Assembly (NCBI RefSeq): GCF_937959485.1
Contig: NZ_CALGPY010000006.1
Coordinates: forward strand, 186,001-250,000
Origin: an uncultured Campylobacter sp.
GTDB taxonomy: Bacteria; Campylobacterota; Campylobacteria; Campylobacterales; Campylobacteraceae
DNA length: 64,000 nt
Direction: 5' to 3'
The position numbers were made by a program, and so were the translations under genes. How positions within the stretch are numbered: position 1 is the stretch's first letter; the number at the start of each line of letters is the position of its first letter. Positions 54,758 to 63,082 of this stretch are shown piece by piece. The notes under the pieces were generated by a model that did not search any database, was not told where the DNA came from, and saw only the letters and a program-made list of their open reading frames with translations.

Positions 54758-55072
54758 GGTCGTCCTTTTTTTAAAGTGAACGGGAAGTATATAATAAAGT
54801 TTCTTTGAAAAATTTGAATTTAAGGAATTTTATAGCTTAAATTAACGCAAGATAAATTTAAAGTTAAATTTTGCCGCTCGATTAAGATTCGGTTTGACTT
54901 GATCAAAAAAATTTTATACAAATTTAAAGGGCTAAATTTAGAGATAAACTTAGCCCGCATTAAATTTTAAAACTACGCTATTTAGTTTAAATTTACACGC
55001 TGTACCGCGAAGAAACAGCGCGTAAATTTTAAAATTTTGCCGCACGTAGCGCAAAATACCGCTAAATTTACG
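54758..55072. other. Leader between infC and rpmI
   Basis: No gene. On the minus strand, TTTATTATATAC about 40 bases before rpmI could be a -10 region giving rpmI-rplT their own promoter. The remainder is RAATTY-rich. Confidence 0.4.
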
Positions 55073-55594
55073 CTACGCCTTTTTCGGCGTGATCAGCATA
55101 TTTACGTAGCGACCCTCCAGCGCAGGCGCTTTATCGCGATCGGCAACTTCCGCAAAAAATTCGTCCCAAATTTTATTGAGCAAATTTACGCCGATTTCCG
55201 GGCTTGACATCTCGCGCCCTTTTAAAAATACGCGAAGTTTGACGTGTTTGCCGCTATCAAGGAATTCTTTCGCGTGCTTTACTTTGTAATTAATGTCGTT
55301 TTGAGCGATTTTGGCGGACAGCTTGATCTCTTTGATCTCGATGATTTTTTGCTTTTTTTTCGCCTCTTTGAGCTTTTTTTCCTGCTGATAGCGAAATTTG
55401 CTGTAGTTCATGACCTTGCAAACGGGCGGCTTTGCATCGGGCGCTATCAAAACCAGATCCACACCCTCTCGCTCGGCGATTTGCAGCGCCTGCGCCTTTG
55501 AAATTATGCCGTAAACCTCGCCGTTGTCGCCTATGCACCTGACTTCGCTAGCCGGAATGTCCTCGTTTAGAAAAACCTCTTTGCCTCTGCTCAA
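55073..55594 (-). CDS. infC: Translation initiation factor IF-3, TTG start
   Basis: 173 residues with both domains: LNEDIPASEVRCIGDNGEVYGIISKAQALQIAE... and the C-terminal KEIKLSAKIAQNDINYKVKHAKEFLDSGKHVKLRVFLKGREM. Proof-reads initiator tRNA on the 30S subunit. It starts at TTG 55594, overlapping the thrS stop by 4 bases (TTGA). A non-ATG start is usual for infC and lets IF-3 control its own synthesis. Confidence 0.96.
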   Translation of the reverse strand: MSRGKEVFLNEDIPASEVRCIGDNGEVYGIISKAQALQIAEREGVDLVLIAPDAKPPVCKVMNYSKFRYQQEKKLKEAKKKQKIIEIKEIKLSAKIAQNDINYKVKHAKEFLDSGKHVKLRVFLKGREMSSPEIGVNLLNKIWDEFFAEVADRDKAPALEGRYVNMLITPKKA

Positions 55595-57414
55595 AAATTC
55601 ACCTCGTTTAATTTAGCTTTTACGAAATTTAAAAACTCATCCAGCCCTAAATTTCGCTGTTCGCGCGCCCTACGATCGCGCAGAGCCACGCTGCGAGCCG
55701 AAACTTCATTATCGCCTAGGACGATGATGAGCGGCACCTTCTGCTTTTCAGCCGTTCTGATTCGTTTATTTAGCGTTTCGTTTTTATCTAAAATTTCGCC
55801 GTCAATGCCTGCTTCGCGCAGCAAATTTAAAATTTCTTTCGCATAGCTTGCATGCGCCTCGCCGATCGGCACGATCGATACCTGCGTAGGACAGATCCAA
55901 AACGGAAGCTCGCCCGCGGTGTGCTCGAGCAAAATCCCCACGAAGCGCTCGAAGCTTCCCAAAATCGCGCGATGCAGCATCACGGGCTGCTTTTTTTCAT
56001 TATTTTCGTCGATGTAGCCAAGCTCGAAGCGCGCAGGCAGGTTAAAATCGACCTGCACCGTGCCGCACTGCCATTTTCGCCCGAGCGCGTCGGTGATTTT
56101 GATGTCGATCTTAGGCCCGTAGAATGCGCCGCCACCCTCGTCTAGACCGTATTTTAAGCCCTTTTCGTCAAGCGCGTCTTTTAATGCCTTCGTCGCGATC
56201 TCCCAAACCTCGTCGTCGCCGACCGCCTTTTGCGGTTTGGTCGAAATTTCAAGTTCGTATTCAAATCCGAAAGCCTTCATCAAGAGCCCCACGAAATCTA
56301 AAATTTCATAGACGTTTTCTTTGATCTGGCTCGGCATCACAAACAGATGCGCGTCGTCCTGCGTAAACTCGCGCACGCGGAAAAGCCCGTGCAAGACGCC
56401 GCTTTTTTCGTGGCGATGCACGACGCCGTATTCGCAAAATTTAAGCGGTAGATCGCGATATGAGCGGATCTCGCTTTGATAAACCTTGATGTGACCGACG
56501 CAGTTCATCGGCTTGATGCCGTATTCTTGATCCTCGATCGTCGTAAAATACATATTTTCTTTGTAGTTACTGTAGTGCCCGCTGATCTTCCACGCGTCGG
56601 ATTTTAAAATTTCAGGGCCGCGCACCGGCTCGTAGCCGCGCTTGCGAAGCTGCCTATAAAGGCGCTCCTCGAGCTTTATACGCATCCTCGTGCCCGCAGG
56701 AAACCAGATCGGAAGTCCTGCGCCGATCTGCTCGTCAAAGGTGAAAAATTTCATCTCGGCTCCGAGCTTTCGGTGATCGCGCTTCTTGGCTTCTTCGAGC
56801 ATCGTAAGGTGTTTTTTAAGGCTATCTTTATCGGCAAATACGACGCCGTAGATGCGAGTTAGCATCTCGCGCTTCTCGTCGCCGCCGAGATACGCCCCCG
56901 CGATGCGCGTGAGGGCGAAATTTTTCAAAAATTTCGTATTTTGCACATGCGGGCCGCGGCAGATATCCTCAAACTCGCCCTGTGCATATAAGCTAACCGG
57001 GCCGTCGGGGATGCGCTTTAAAACTTCCTGCTTAAGATCGTCGTTTGCATATTTTTTCGCGACCGCCTCTTTGGTGGAGGCTATCTTTTTAATCTCTAAA
57101 TTTGCCTCGGCAAGCGCGCGCATCTTTTTTTCGATCGCCCCCAAATCCTCTTCGCCGAGCTTCTCGCCGCCATTTTTGCTAACGCGCATATCATAGTAAA
57201 ACCCATCCTCGATCGCCGGTCCTACGAAAAATTTAGCGCTCGGGTAGAGCTCGCGCACCGCCTGCGCCAAAAGATGCGCACAGGAGTGGCGCAAAATTTT
57301 AAGCGCGTCCTCGGAGTTATCGAAATATATCGGCTGCGCCTCGCTTGCGCGCTCGCCGATACTTTGAGTATCGTAAATTTCACCGTTAAGTTTATATGCG
57401 ATAATATCGCTCAT
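55591..57414 (-). CDS. thrS: Threonyl-tRNA synthetase
   Basis: 607 residues, the Campylobacter length. TGS-like N-terminus, editing domain (LRHSCAHLLAQAVRELYP, with the HxxxH zinc motif), class II core with MNCVGHIKVY, LHGLFRVREFTQDDAHLF and MLHRAILGSFERFVGILLEH, and anticodon domain (FWICPTQVSIVPIGEAH, GDNEVSARSVALRDRR). First gene of the operon with infC, rpmI and rplT. Confidence 0.98.
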   Translation of the reverse strand: MSDIIAYKLNGEIYDTQSIGERASEAQPIYFDNSEDALKILRHSCAHLLAQAVRELYPSAKFFVGPAIEDGFYYDMRVSKNGGEKLGEEDLGAIEKKMRALAEANLEIKKIASTKEAVAKKYANDDLKQEVLKRIPDGPVSLYAQGEFEDICRGPHVQNTKFLKNFALTRIAGAYLGGDEKREMLTRIYGVVFADKDSLKKHLTMLEEAKKRDHRKLGAEMKFFTFDEQIGAGLPIWFPAGTRMRIKLEERLYRQLRKRGYEPVRGPEILKSDAWKISGHYSNYKENMYFTTIEDQEYGIKPMNCVGHIKVYQSEIRSYRDLPLKFCEYGVVHRHEKSGVLHGLFRVREFTQDDAHLFVMPSQIKENVYEILDFVGLLMKAFGFEYELEISTKPQKAVGDDEVWEIATKALKDALDEKGLKYGLDEGGGAFYGPKIDIKITDALGRKWQCGTVQVDFNLPARFELGYIDENNEKKQPVMLHRAILGSFERFVGILLEHTAGELPFWICPTQVSIVPIGEAHASYAKEILNLLREAGIDGEILDKNETLNKRIRTAEKQKVPLIIVLGDNEVSARSVALRDRRAREQRNLGLDEFLNFVKAKLNEVNF

Positions 57415-57516
57415 TGGCTTGTTTCCTTTTTTACCGAATTGTCTTTCTTACACTGAAAGAACGAGAGCTAATTTTAGCTAATCAATCCTTAACGATAAAT
57501 TTAAAAAATATTAAAA

Positions 57517-58722
57517 TTAAAATTTTTGATTCTTTTCTCGCAATAAAAAATACACAGCGTTCGCACAAAGAGCACAAATCGCCATCACACTTGCGAGCAA
57601 AAACGGCTTATTCGCTCCCACTGCACCCACGATAAACGAAATAGCCCCGGCGATGGCAAATTGCACAGTCCCCAGTACCGCCGAAGCTGCGCCAGAGTTG
57701 CCGTCCTTATACAGCGCCATCGCAAGCGTCGTGGCGTTAGGCGCAACAAAGCCAAGGGATGAAAGCAATACGAAAAGCGAAGCCTCAAAGCAGATGAAAG
57801 GAAGGTCAAGCATAGAGCATGCGAACAAAATCAAGCTCGTCACAAGCATCGCTATTAGGCCGAAATTTAATAAAGCTGCGGGTTCGCGATTTTGCACGAG
57901 TTTGGCATTTAGTGCCGAAACAAGGGTCATTCCAAGAGCGTTGATGCCAAATATTACGCCAAAGGCATGCTCGCCCAGCCCATAATAGCCCAAAAATATA
58001 AAGCTAGAGCCCGTGATATAAGCAAAAAGTGCGCTCATCGCAACCGCAAATCCTAGCGTATAGCGCATAAATTCTTTATTTCGCAAGATTATGCCGTATT
58101 CGCCAAGCACGCCTTTTACGCTAAGTGTAGCAGTCCTGTCTATCTGAGCGCTCTCGCCAAGTCCGAAAAATATAAATGCAAAAAGCAAAATTCCAAGCGC
58201 AAACAAAATCGCAAAAATCGCTTGCCATGAGAAAAAATCTAGCACAAATCCACCTAGAGTTGGTGCTAGCATCGGCGCTAGCGAGCCTACGACCATCATC
58301 AGCGCAAACATCGCCGCAGCCTCGTGCAGTTCGAATTTATCATTAATTACGGCTCGCGCAAGTACCACTCCCGCGCACCCGCCTAAAGCTTGCAAAAATC
58401 TAAAAAATATAAACGCGTAAACGCTATCAAAGCTCACGCAAGCAAGCGACGCAAATATAAAAAGCAAAATGCCCGCGTATAACGGCTTTTTACGACCAAA
58501 TTTATCGCTTAGCGGCCCATAAACGAGCTGTCCTAGCGCAAAAGCGATGAAAAAACTCGCAACTGATAGCTGAGTGTAAAACTCGCTCGTAGCAAAGCTT
58601 GCCTTTACCTTTTCCAGCGCGGGCAGATACATATCGGTCGAAAGTGGCGCCAGAGCGGACATATAGGCGAGTATAATCACCAATTTAAATTTAGCGAATT
58701 TACTTTGTTTTTCTTTGATCAT
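57517..58722 (-). CDS. Bcr/CflA-family MFS efflux transporter
   Basis: About 401 residues with twelve helices. STDMYLPALEKVKASF and LVYGPLSDKFGRKKPLYAGI (motif A) and the FRFLQALGGCAGVVLARAVINDKF region are the hallmarks of drug:H+ antiporters of the bicyclomycin type. ATG 58722 has GAGG 7 bases upstream. The open frame begins 4 codons earlier at a TTG without one. It overlaps the end of the kinase-like gene by 23 bases. Substrate unknown. Confidence 0.87.
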   Translation of the reverse strand: MIKEKQSKFAKFKLVIILAYMSALAPLSTDMYLPALEKVKASFATSEFYTQLSVASFFIAFALGQLVYGPLSDKFGRKKPLYAGILLFIFASLACVSFDSVYAFIFFRFLQALGGCAGVVLARAVINDKFELHEAAAMFALMMVVGSLAPMLAPTLGGFVLDFFSWQAIFAILFALGILLFAFIFFGLGESAQIDRTATLSVKGVLGEYGIILRNKEFMRYTLGFAVAMSALFAYITGSSFIFLGYYGLGEHAFGVIFGINALGMTLVSALNAKLVQNREPAALLNFGLIAMLVTSLILFACSMLDLPFICFEASLFVLLSSLGFVAPNATTLAMALYKDGNSGAASAVLGTVQFAIAGAISFIVGAVGANKPFLLASVMAICALCANAVYFLLREKNQKF

Positions 58723-59443
58723 CGTTTTCCTCAATTATTTTTAGGCAGAGCTCAAACGTGCGCACGAGCGCGTTTAGATCTTTAAATTTTTGCGGCAAGA
58801 GCCTGGCGATAAAATATATCGGACGCAGCGCAAGTACCGTAGTCCACGCACTTTGCACTACATCCTGCCCGCCGCTTGAGGCGTAGGTGCAAATGCTTGC
58901 GCGAACAAAGCCTTCGCTCAGACCTTCACGACAAAGATCATAGACAAACAGCAAAAAATCTCGCATTTTAGCTTTTTGCAGATCACCGCGCTCGCCGCGA
59001 TTTTCAAAATCTATAAATTTCATCTCGCCGTTTTTTACTAAAACGTCGCGCAGCGCGGGTCTGCCGTGTATGAAGCCGCGCGAATGTAGCTGTGCTAACG
59101 CCGTAGCGTAGCCCTCAATAAGCGCCACGCAAGATACCTCATCCGAGCTTTTTAGCACCTCGTCCACCGGCGTGCCGCCGTCTTTGAGTACGAAAAAGCT
59201 CTCGTCTCGCAGCACCAGCTGTGGCACAGGCGCGCCGGCTGCGTACAAGCTCTCGCATTTTAGCGCTTCGTAATCGAAAGCGGCTTTCGGATTTGCTTTA
59301 AATATTTTCGTAAGTAATCCACCGCGGATGCGCAGTTCCGGCTGCTTGAGCCAGTATTTCTCGCCCTCGAAACTAAAGCTCGTGACGCGCTCGCCAGGAT
59401 GATTTTTTAGAATTTCATTTACGTATTCTTTAAAATTTTGCAT
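58700..59443 (-). CDS. Lipopolysaccharide-kinase-like / small protein-kinase-fold protein
   Basis: 247 residues. Kinase-fold signs: YWLKQPELRIRGGLL (N-lobe), catalytic-loop-like HSRGFIHGRPALRDVLVKNG and IDFENRGE in the place of DFG. This is the pattern of Kdo/WaaP-type LPS core kinases and Bud32-like kinases. It could phosphorylate core sugars. Hydrophobic ALRPIYFIARLLPQKF near the C-terminus may touch the membrane. It overlaps the transporter gene downstream. Confidence 0.65.
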   Translation of the reverse strand: MQNFKEYVNEILKNHPGERVTSFSFEGEKYWLKQPELRIRGGLLTKIFKANPKAAFDYEALKCESLYAAGAPVPQLVLRDESFFVLKDGGTPVDEVLKSSDEVSCVALIEGYATALAQLHSRGFIHGRPALRDVLVKNGEMKFIDFENRGERGDLQKAKMRDFLLFVYDLCREGLSEGFVRASICTYASSGGQDVVQSAWTTVLALRPIYFIARLLPQKFKDLNALVRTFELCLKIIEENDDQRKTK

Positions 59444-59703
59444 TCAATAAATTTAGCGAATTTTTTTTAGAAAGAGCTAAATTTGCGAGTTTTATTTCAT
59501 AGAGTTTCATCTGTCCGCATAAAATTTATTACATAAATTCGGCGGGGCTAAATTTTAAAACTATCAAGTAGAATTTTATTGCAGTCTTGGAATTTTGTAG
59601 CGCAGGAAGCAGCAAAAGCGTATAATTTTGAAATTTAGAAGTTAGATAAAATTTCAGAATTTTAAAAACTAAAATTTGCGTCAAAAAATTTTAAAACTAG
59701 AAG

Positions 59704-59778
59704 TGGCGACCCCTACGAGATTCGAACTCGTTTTACCGCCGTGAAAGGGCGATGTCCTAACCGTTAGACGAAGGGGCC
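59704..59778 (-). tRNA. tRNA-Glu (TTC)
   Basis: 75-base cloverleaf on the minus strand with encoded CCA. Acceptor GGCCCCT/AGGGGTC, anticodon stem CGCC...GGCG with loop CTTTCAC (anticodon TTC), T arm ACGAG-TTCGAAT-CTCGT. Sequence closely follows bacterial tRNA-Glu. Confidence 0.97.
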
Positions 59779-59855
59779 ACTTAATCTGGTATTAAGATTA
59801 AAGGCGGTATTCTACTCAAGACGCACTTAAACCCAACTTAAATTAAGGATTATTT

Positions 59856-60350
59856 ATGAAATGCTCTTTTCTGGCGCCACTTGCACTTTCGCTTCTACTC
59901 GCAGGCTGCGCTACCACCGCGCTCAAGCCCGCTTCCACGCAAGCTGTAAATTTCACCGTCATTTCGCCGCTTACTCGCACCAGCGACGCGGGCTTTATGC
60001 GTAAATTTAAAAACCAAACCGAGGTTCAAATTTACGCAAGCGGCATCAGCGTGCTGAGCCTAGTATTAAAAGGCGATAAAATTTGCATGAACGGCGCGTG
60101 CGATGACGAGCTCGTTTTCAATAAAAAATTCTTCGGCGCCGAGCACTACCGCGGGCTTCTCGGCCAAATCCTAGACGGCAAGCCGATCTTTGGCGGCAGC
60201 GACGCGGGCGAGCGCCGTTGCCTCGCGCAAAGCCTGCAAGATGGCTCTATCGATTATAAGGTTTGCCGCGGCAAGGACGGCGGCGGAAGATCCATAAGCT
60301 TCGCCGACGTAAAACGCGGCGTAAAGATCAAAATCCGCGAACTGCAGTAA
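59856..60350 (+). CDS. Putative lipoprotein
   Basis: 164 residues. Lipobox LLLAGCATT (Cys18). Mature part carries ICMNGACDDELVFNKKFFG and RRCLAQSLQDGSIDYKVCRG, with four cysteines that could form two disulfides. Similar lipoproteins of unknown function occur in Campylobacter and Helicobacter. Ribosome-binding site AAGGATTA before the ATG. Stands alone after tRNA-Glu. Confidence 0.7.
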   Translation: MKCSFLAPLALSLLLAGCATTALKPASTQAVNFTVISPLTRTSDAGFMRKFKNQTEVQIYASGISVLSLVLKGDKICMNGACDDELVFNKKFFGAEHYRGLLGQILDGKPIFGGSDAGERRCLAQSLQDGSIDYKVCRGKDGGGRSISFADVKRGVKIKIRELQ

Positions 60351-60702
60351 AATTTTGCGCGGCAGGCATTTACAGCACGCAAGATATGTTACTCCACAGG
60401 GCTCGAAAACGAGTAAAATTTCGTGCGGTGCGTTCTTGTAAGCGCGCGGGAATAATGCGCTCTAGCAGCCGCCCGAAACACGGCGCGAGCGGTCAAAATT
60501 CCATTACTCGGCGGGGTAGCCGCCTAAGCTGCACAAACGGCGCAGTTTTATTGACGTTCTGCGCCGGCTCTTCGCGGCGAAATTTACCAAGCAGCGCGTA
60601 TGTGCGAAAGAAAAAGCGCGCATTGAAATTTAAAAAATCCGCGCGCAGCTCGGGTTTATGAAATTTGCCGCACGCGGCGTAAAATGAAATTTAGGAGGCA
60701 GA
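60351..60702. other. Spacer upstream of nfo
   Basis: No gene supported. An open frame over 60263-60661 is out of frame with the lipoprotein and lacks a ribosome-binding site. Ends with the AGGAGG of nfo. Confidence 0.5.
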
Positions 60703-61557
60703 ATGAAGCGGATCGGAGCGCACGTGAGTGCTAGCGGCGGAGTTTCCAACGCGCCGTTAAACGCCGCAAAGATCGGGGCGGACGCGTTTGCGATGTTCGT
60801 CAAAAATCAGCGCAGATGGGACGCGCCGCCGCTTAGCGCAGAGGAGATCGTCGCGTTTAAGGACGCGCTGAAGCAAAGCGGCATCAGCGCGGAGCATGTT
60901 TTGGTGCACGATAGCTACCTCATAAATTTGGGTCATCCGCGCGAGGCGGAGCGCGAGAAGTCCCTAAACGCCTTCGTGGACGAGATCCGCCGCTGCGAGG
61001 CGCTCGGGCTTAGGCTTTTGAACTTTCATCCGGGCTCGCATCTAAATGAAATTTCAGCTCAAGAGTGCCTGGATAATATCGCAGGGTCGCTAAATTTCGC
61101 CATCGCAAACACCGCAGGCGTCAAACTCGTGCTAGAAAACACCGCGGGTCAGGGCTCCAATCTCGGCTATGATTTCGCTCAGCTCGCTTACGTGATCGAT
61201 AAAATTTCAAATAAAGATCGCATCGGCGTCTGTATCGATACCTGTCACGCGTTCGCCGCAGGATACGACCTCCGCAGCCAGCAGGCCTACGAGCGCACGA
61301 TGAACGAGTTTGACCGCGCGATCGGCTATAAATTTTTAAGCGGCATGCACTTAAACGACACAAAAAACGAGCTTAGCGTGCGTAAGGATCGGCACGAGAG
61401 CCTCGGGCGCGGATTTTTGGGGCTCGCGGCGTTTGAAAACATCATGAACGACCCGAACATTGACGAGATCCCGCTGATTTTAGAGACGATCGACGATAGC
61501 CTCTGGGCGGAGGAGATCGCACTTTTGCGCAGTATGCAAGGACGCCGCAAAGCCTAA
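60703..61557 (+). CDS. nfo: Endonuclease IV (AP endonuclease)
   Basis: 284 residues, full length. Cuts DNA 5' of abasic sites with three zinc ions. Conserved: RIGAHVSASGGVSNAP, NFHPGSHL, LVLENTAGQGSNLGYDF (Glu ligand), GVCIDTCHAFAAGYDL, MHLNDTKNELSVRKDRHESLGRG and PLILETI. Ribosome-binding site AGGAGG 6 bases before the ATG. Confidence 0.97.
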   Translation: MKRIGAHVSASGGVSNAPLNAAKIGADAFAMFVKNQRRWDAPPLSAEEIVAFKDALKQSGISAEHVLVHDSYLINLGHPREAEREKSLNAFVDEIRRCEALGLRLLNFHPGSHLNEISAQECLDNIAGSLNFAIANTAGVKLVLENTAGQGSNLGYDFAQLAYVIDKISNKDRIGVCIDTCHAFAAGYDLRSQQAYERTMNEFDRAIGYKFLSGMHLNDTKNELSVRKDRHESLGRGFLGLAAFENIMNDPNIDEIPLILETIDDSLWAEEIALLRSMQGRRKA

Positions 61558-62294
61558 TCGGGCGCCTTTTGCGCCACGTAGAATTTATCTCATTTCGCTT
61601 TAAAGTGGCGCCAGCGATAAGAGCCTTATGCCGTGCGTTTACATCGCTGGATTTATCACTTAAATTTTAACAAGCAAAATAGCGAGGATTGCGCGTTAAG
61701 AATGCCGCGTCAAAAAAAGGCGCGAAATTCTGCGATGAAAACACAGCGCCAGAGCAAAAGAGCAAAATTTTTATAGAAAAACGCAGCGCCCTGGCAGGAA
61801 TGAAAAATTTTACGCTGCGTAATTAAAATTTTCAAGCAAGATTTTTAAAGCGATGCGGTGGCAAATTTTAAAATCATATCGCTACGATATTTCAAGGCTC
61901 AGCGCCAGATTCGAAGCTCTAGGAATTAAAATTCTAAATTCCACATCAAAAAATTCGCGCGACTGCGTAAATTCCAACCTTGCAATTGCCCGATCTTTGC
62001 GGAGGCGCAAGCACATAAGGCCTCCATAATCCTAACTTAAAATTCTGCTGCGTGCCAATCTATGCTTTGGCACGTATTTGCTTATGACAAATCCGCCTCT
62101 TTATTTTAGCGCTTTGCTTGCGCTAAAATCTATGCAGGATCCGTGTAAATTTACGTTAAATTCTACCGCATATCGCCCGATCAATTTAAAATTTTATCGT
62201 TGAGCTTAGTAGCCTACCGCCACGATTTAAATTTAAAGGCGGCGGGATTTTAATCCGCAGCCGACGCGTATTGTACCGGCCGCGGCTCGGCGCG
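61558..62294. other. 737-base gene-free stretch
   Basis: A small hairpin GGCGC-CTTTT-GCGCC lies right after nfo (about 61561-61575). Otherwise no gene or RNA recognised. RAATTY words are frequent from 61660 on. Confidence 0.5.
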
Positions 62295-62891
62295 CTATTT
62301 TAGCAGCTCATACATATCGCAGGATTTTTGCCAAGTATTGAAAAGTCCGGCGGACGGATCATCTTTGCCTAGATCGCAAGCTTTTTTATAATATTGTGCC
62401 GCTTTTTTTGTATCGTTCATAGCAAGCTGACTATAAATGGCAAATTTATAGCAAGAGTCGAAGCTACCCAAGGCATTTTCGCTACCCAAAGAATTTCCTA
62501 AATCGCAACTCTTTCTGTAATAAATCGCCGCTTTTTCCATATCATCTGTGCCATATATATAAGCGGCTAAACTCATGCAGCCCATATAATATCCACCGTC
62601 GCAAGCTTTCTCAAGATAAAATTTTGCTTTTTCTATATCTTTTTTTAAAAGTCCGTTTCCTGTGTACTCATCTCCTAAAATCCAACAACTATCCATATTT
62701 CCTTTATCGCAAGTTTCTTTAAGCATTTTAACTCCTTTGTCGGGATTGTCGTTCTTAAAAATATGTAATGCTCCCGCTTGAGTGCAAGACTTCATATTCC
62801 CGCCATCGCACTCTTTTTCTAGCGTCTCAAGCTCGGACGCTCCTAACGCAAAGCAAGCGGTAAATGCTAACGCAAATAGCGATTTTTTCAT
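62295..62891 (-). CDS. Secreted Sel1-like repeat protein
   Basis: 198 residues with signal peptide MKKSLFALAFTACFALGA. About four Sel1/TPR-like helical repeats carry the (x)ACDxGxxxxC pattern (KECDGGNMKSCTQAG, KETCDKGNMDSCWILGD, EKACDGGYYMGCMSLAAY, RKSCDLGNSLGSENAL, KKACDLG), the cysteine-rich Helicobacter cysteine-rich-protein style. Likely periplasmic or secreted, protein-binding. A G14 tract sits directly upstream of its -10 box. Confidence 0.85.
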   Translation of the reverse strand: MKKSLFALAFTACFALGASELETLEKECDGGNMKSCTQAGALHIFKNDNPDKGVKMLKETCDKGNMDSCWILGDEYTGNGLLKKDIEKAKFYLEKACDGGYYMGCMSLAAYIYGTDDMEKAAIYYRKSCDLGNSLGSENALGSFDSCYKFAIYSQLAMNDTKKAAQYYKKACDLGKDDPSAGLFNTWQKSCDMYELLK

Positions 62892-62921
62892 TTAGTATCC
62901 TTTTTGGGTAAAATTTGGCTA

Positions 62922-62927
62922 ATTCTA
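62922..62927 (-). promoter_or_regulatory. -10 box of the Sel1-like gene, abutting a G14 tract
   Basis: Minus strand TTTTTTT-G14-TAGAAT, then 30 bases to the ATG with AAGGA in between. The tract occupies the space between -10 and the T-rich upstream region. Confidence 0.5.
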
Positions 62928-62941
62928 CCCCCCCCCCCCCC
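62928..62941. repeat. C14/G14 homopolymer tract
   Basis: Fourteen C on the plus strand (G on the minus), in the divergent region between the Sel1-like gene and murI. Length is in the range of Campylobacter phase-variable tracts. Confidence 0.9.
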
Positions 62942-63046
62942 AAAAAAATTAATTAAATTTGCCGCGAATTTTAACGAAGCGGCGAGAATTTAACGGCTAC
63001 AGAGCCGCCAAGCCCGCTCAAAATTTAAATTTTACTTGGATTGAGC

Positions 63047-63052
63047 TATAAT
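63047..63052 (+). promoter_or_regulatory. -10 box for murI
   Basis: GCTATAATCGCGC, 31 bases before the proposed TTG start. Confidence 0.5.
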
Positions 63053-63082
63053 CGCGCATTAAATTTAACCTTGGATAAAGAT

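Noticed and set aside
60263..60661. 132-codon open frame overlapping the end of the lipoprotein gene
   Set aside because: Arg/Lys/Ser-rich, starts inside another gene, no ribosome-binding site.
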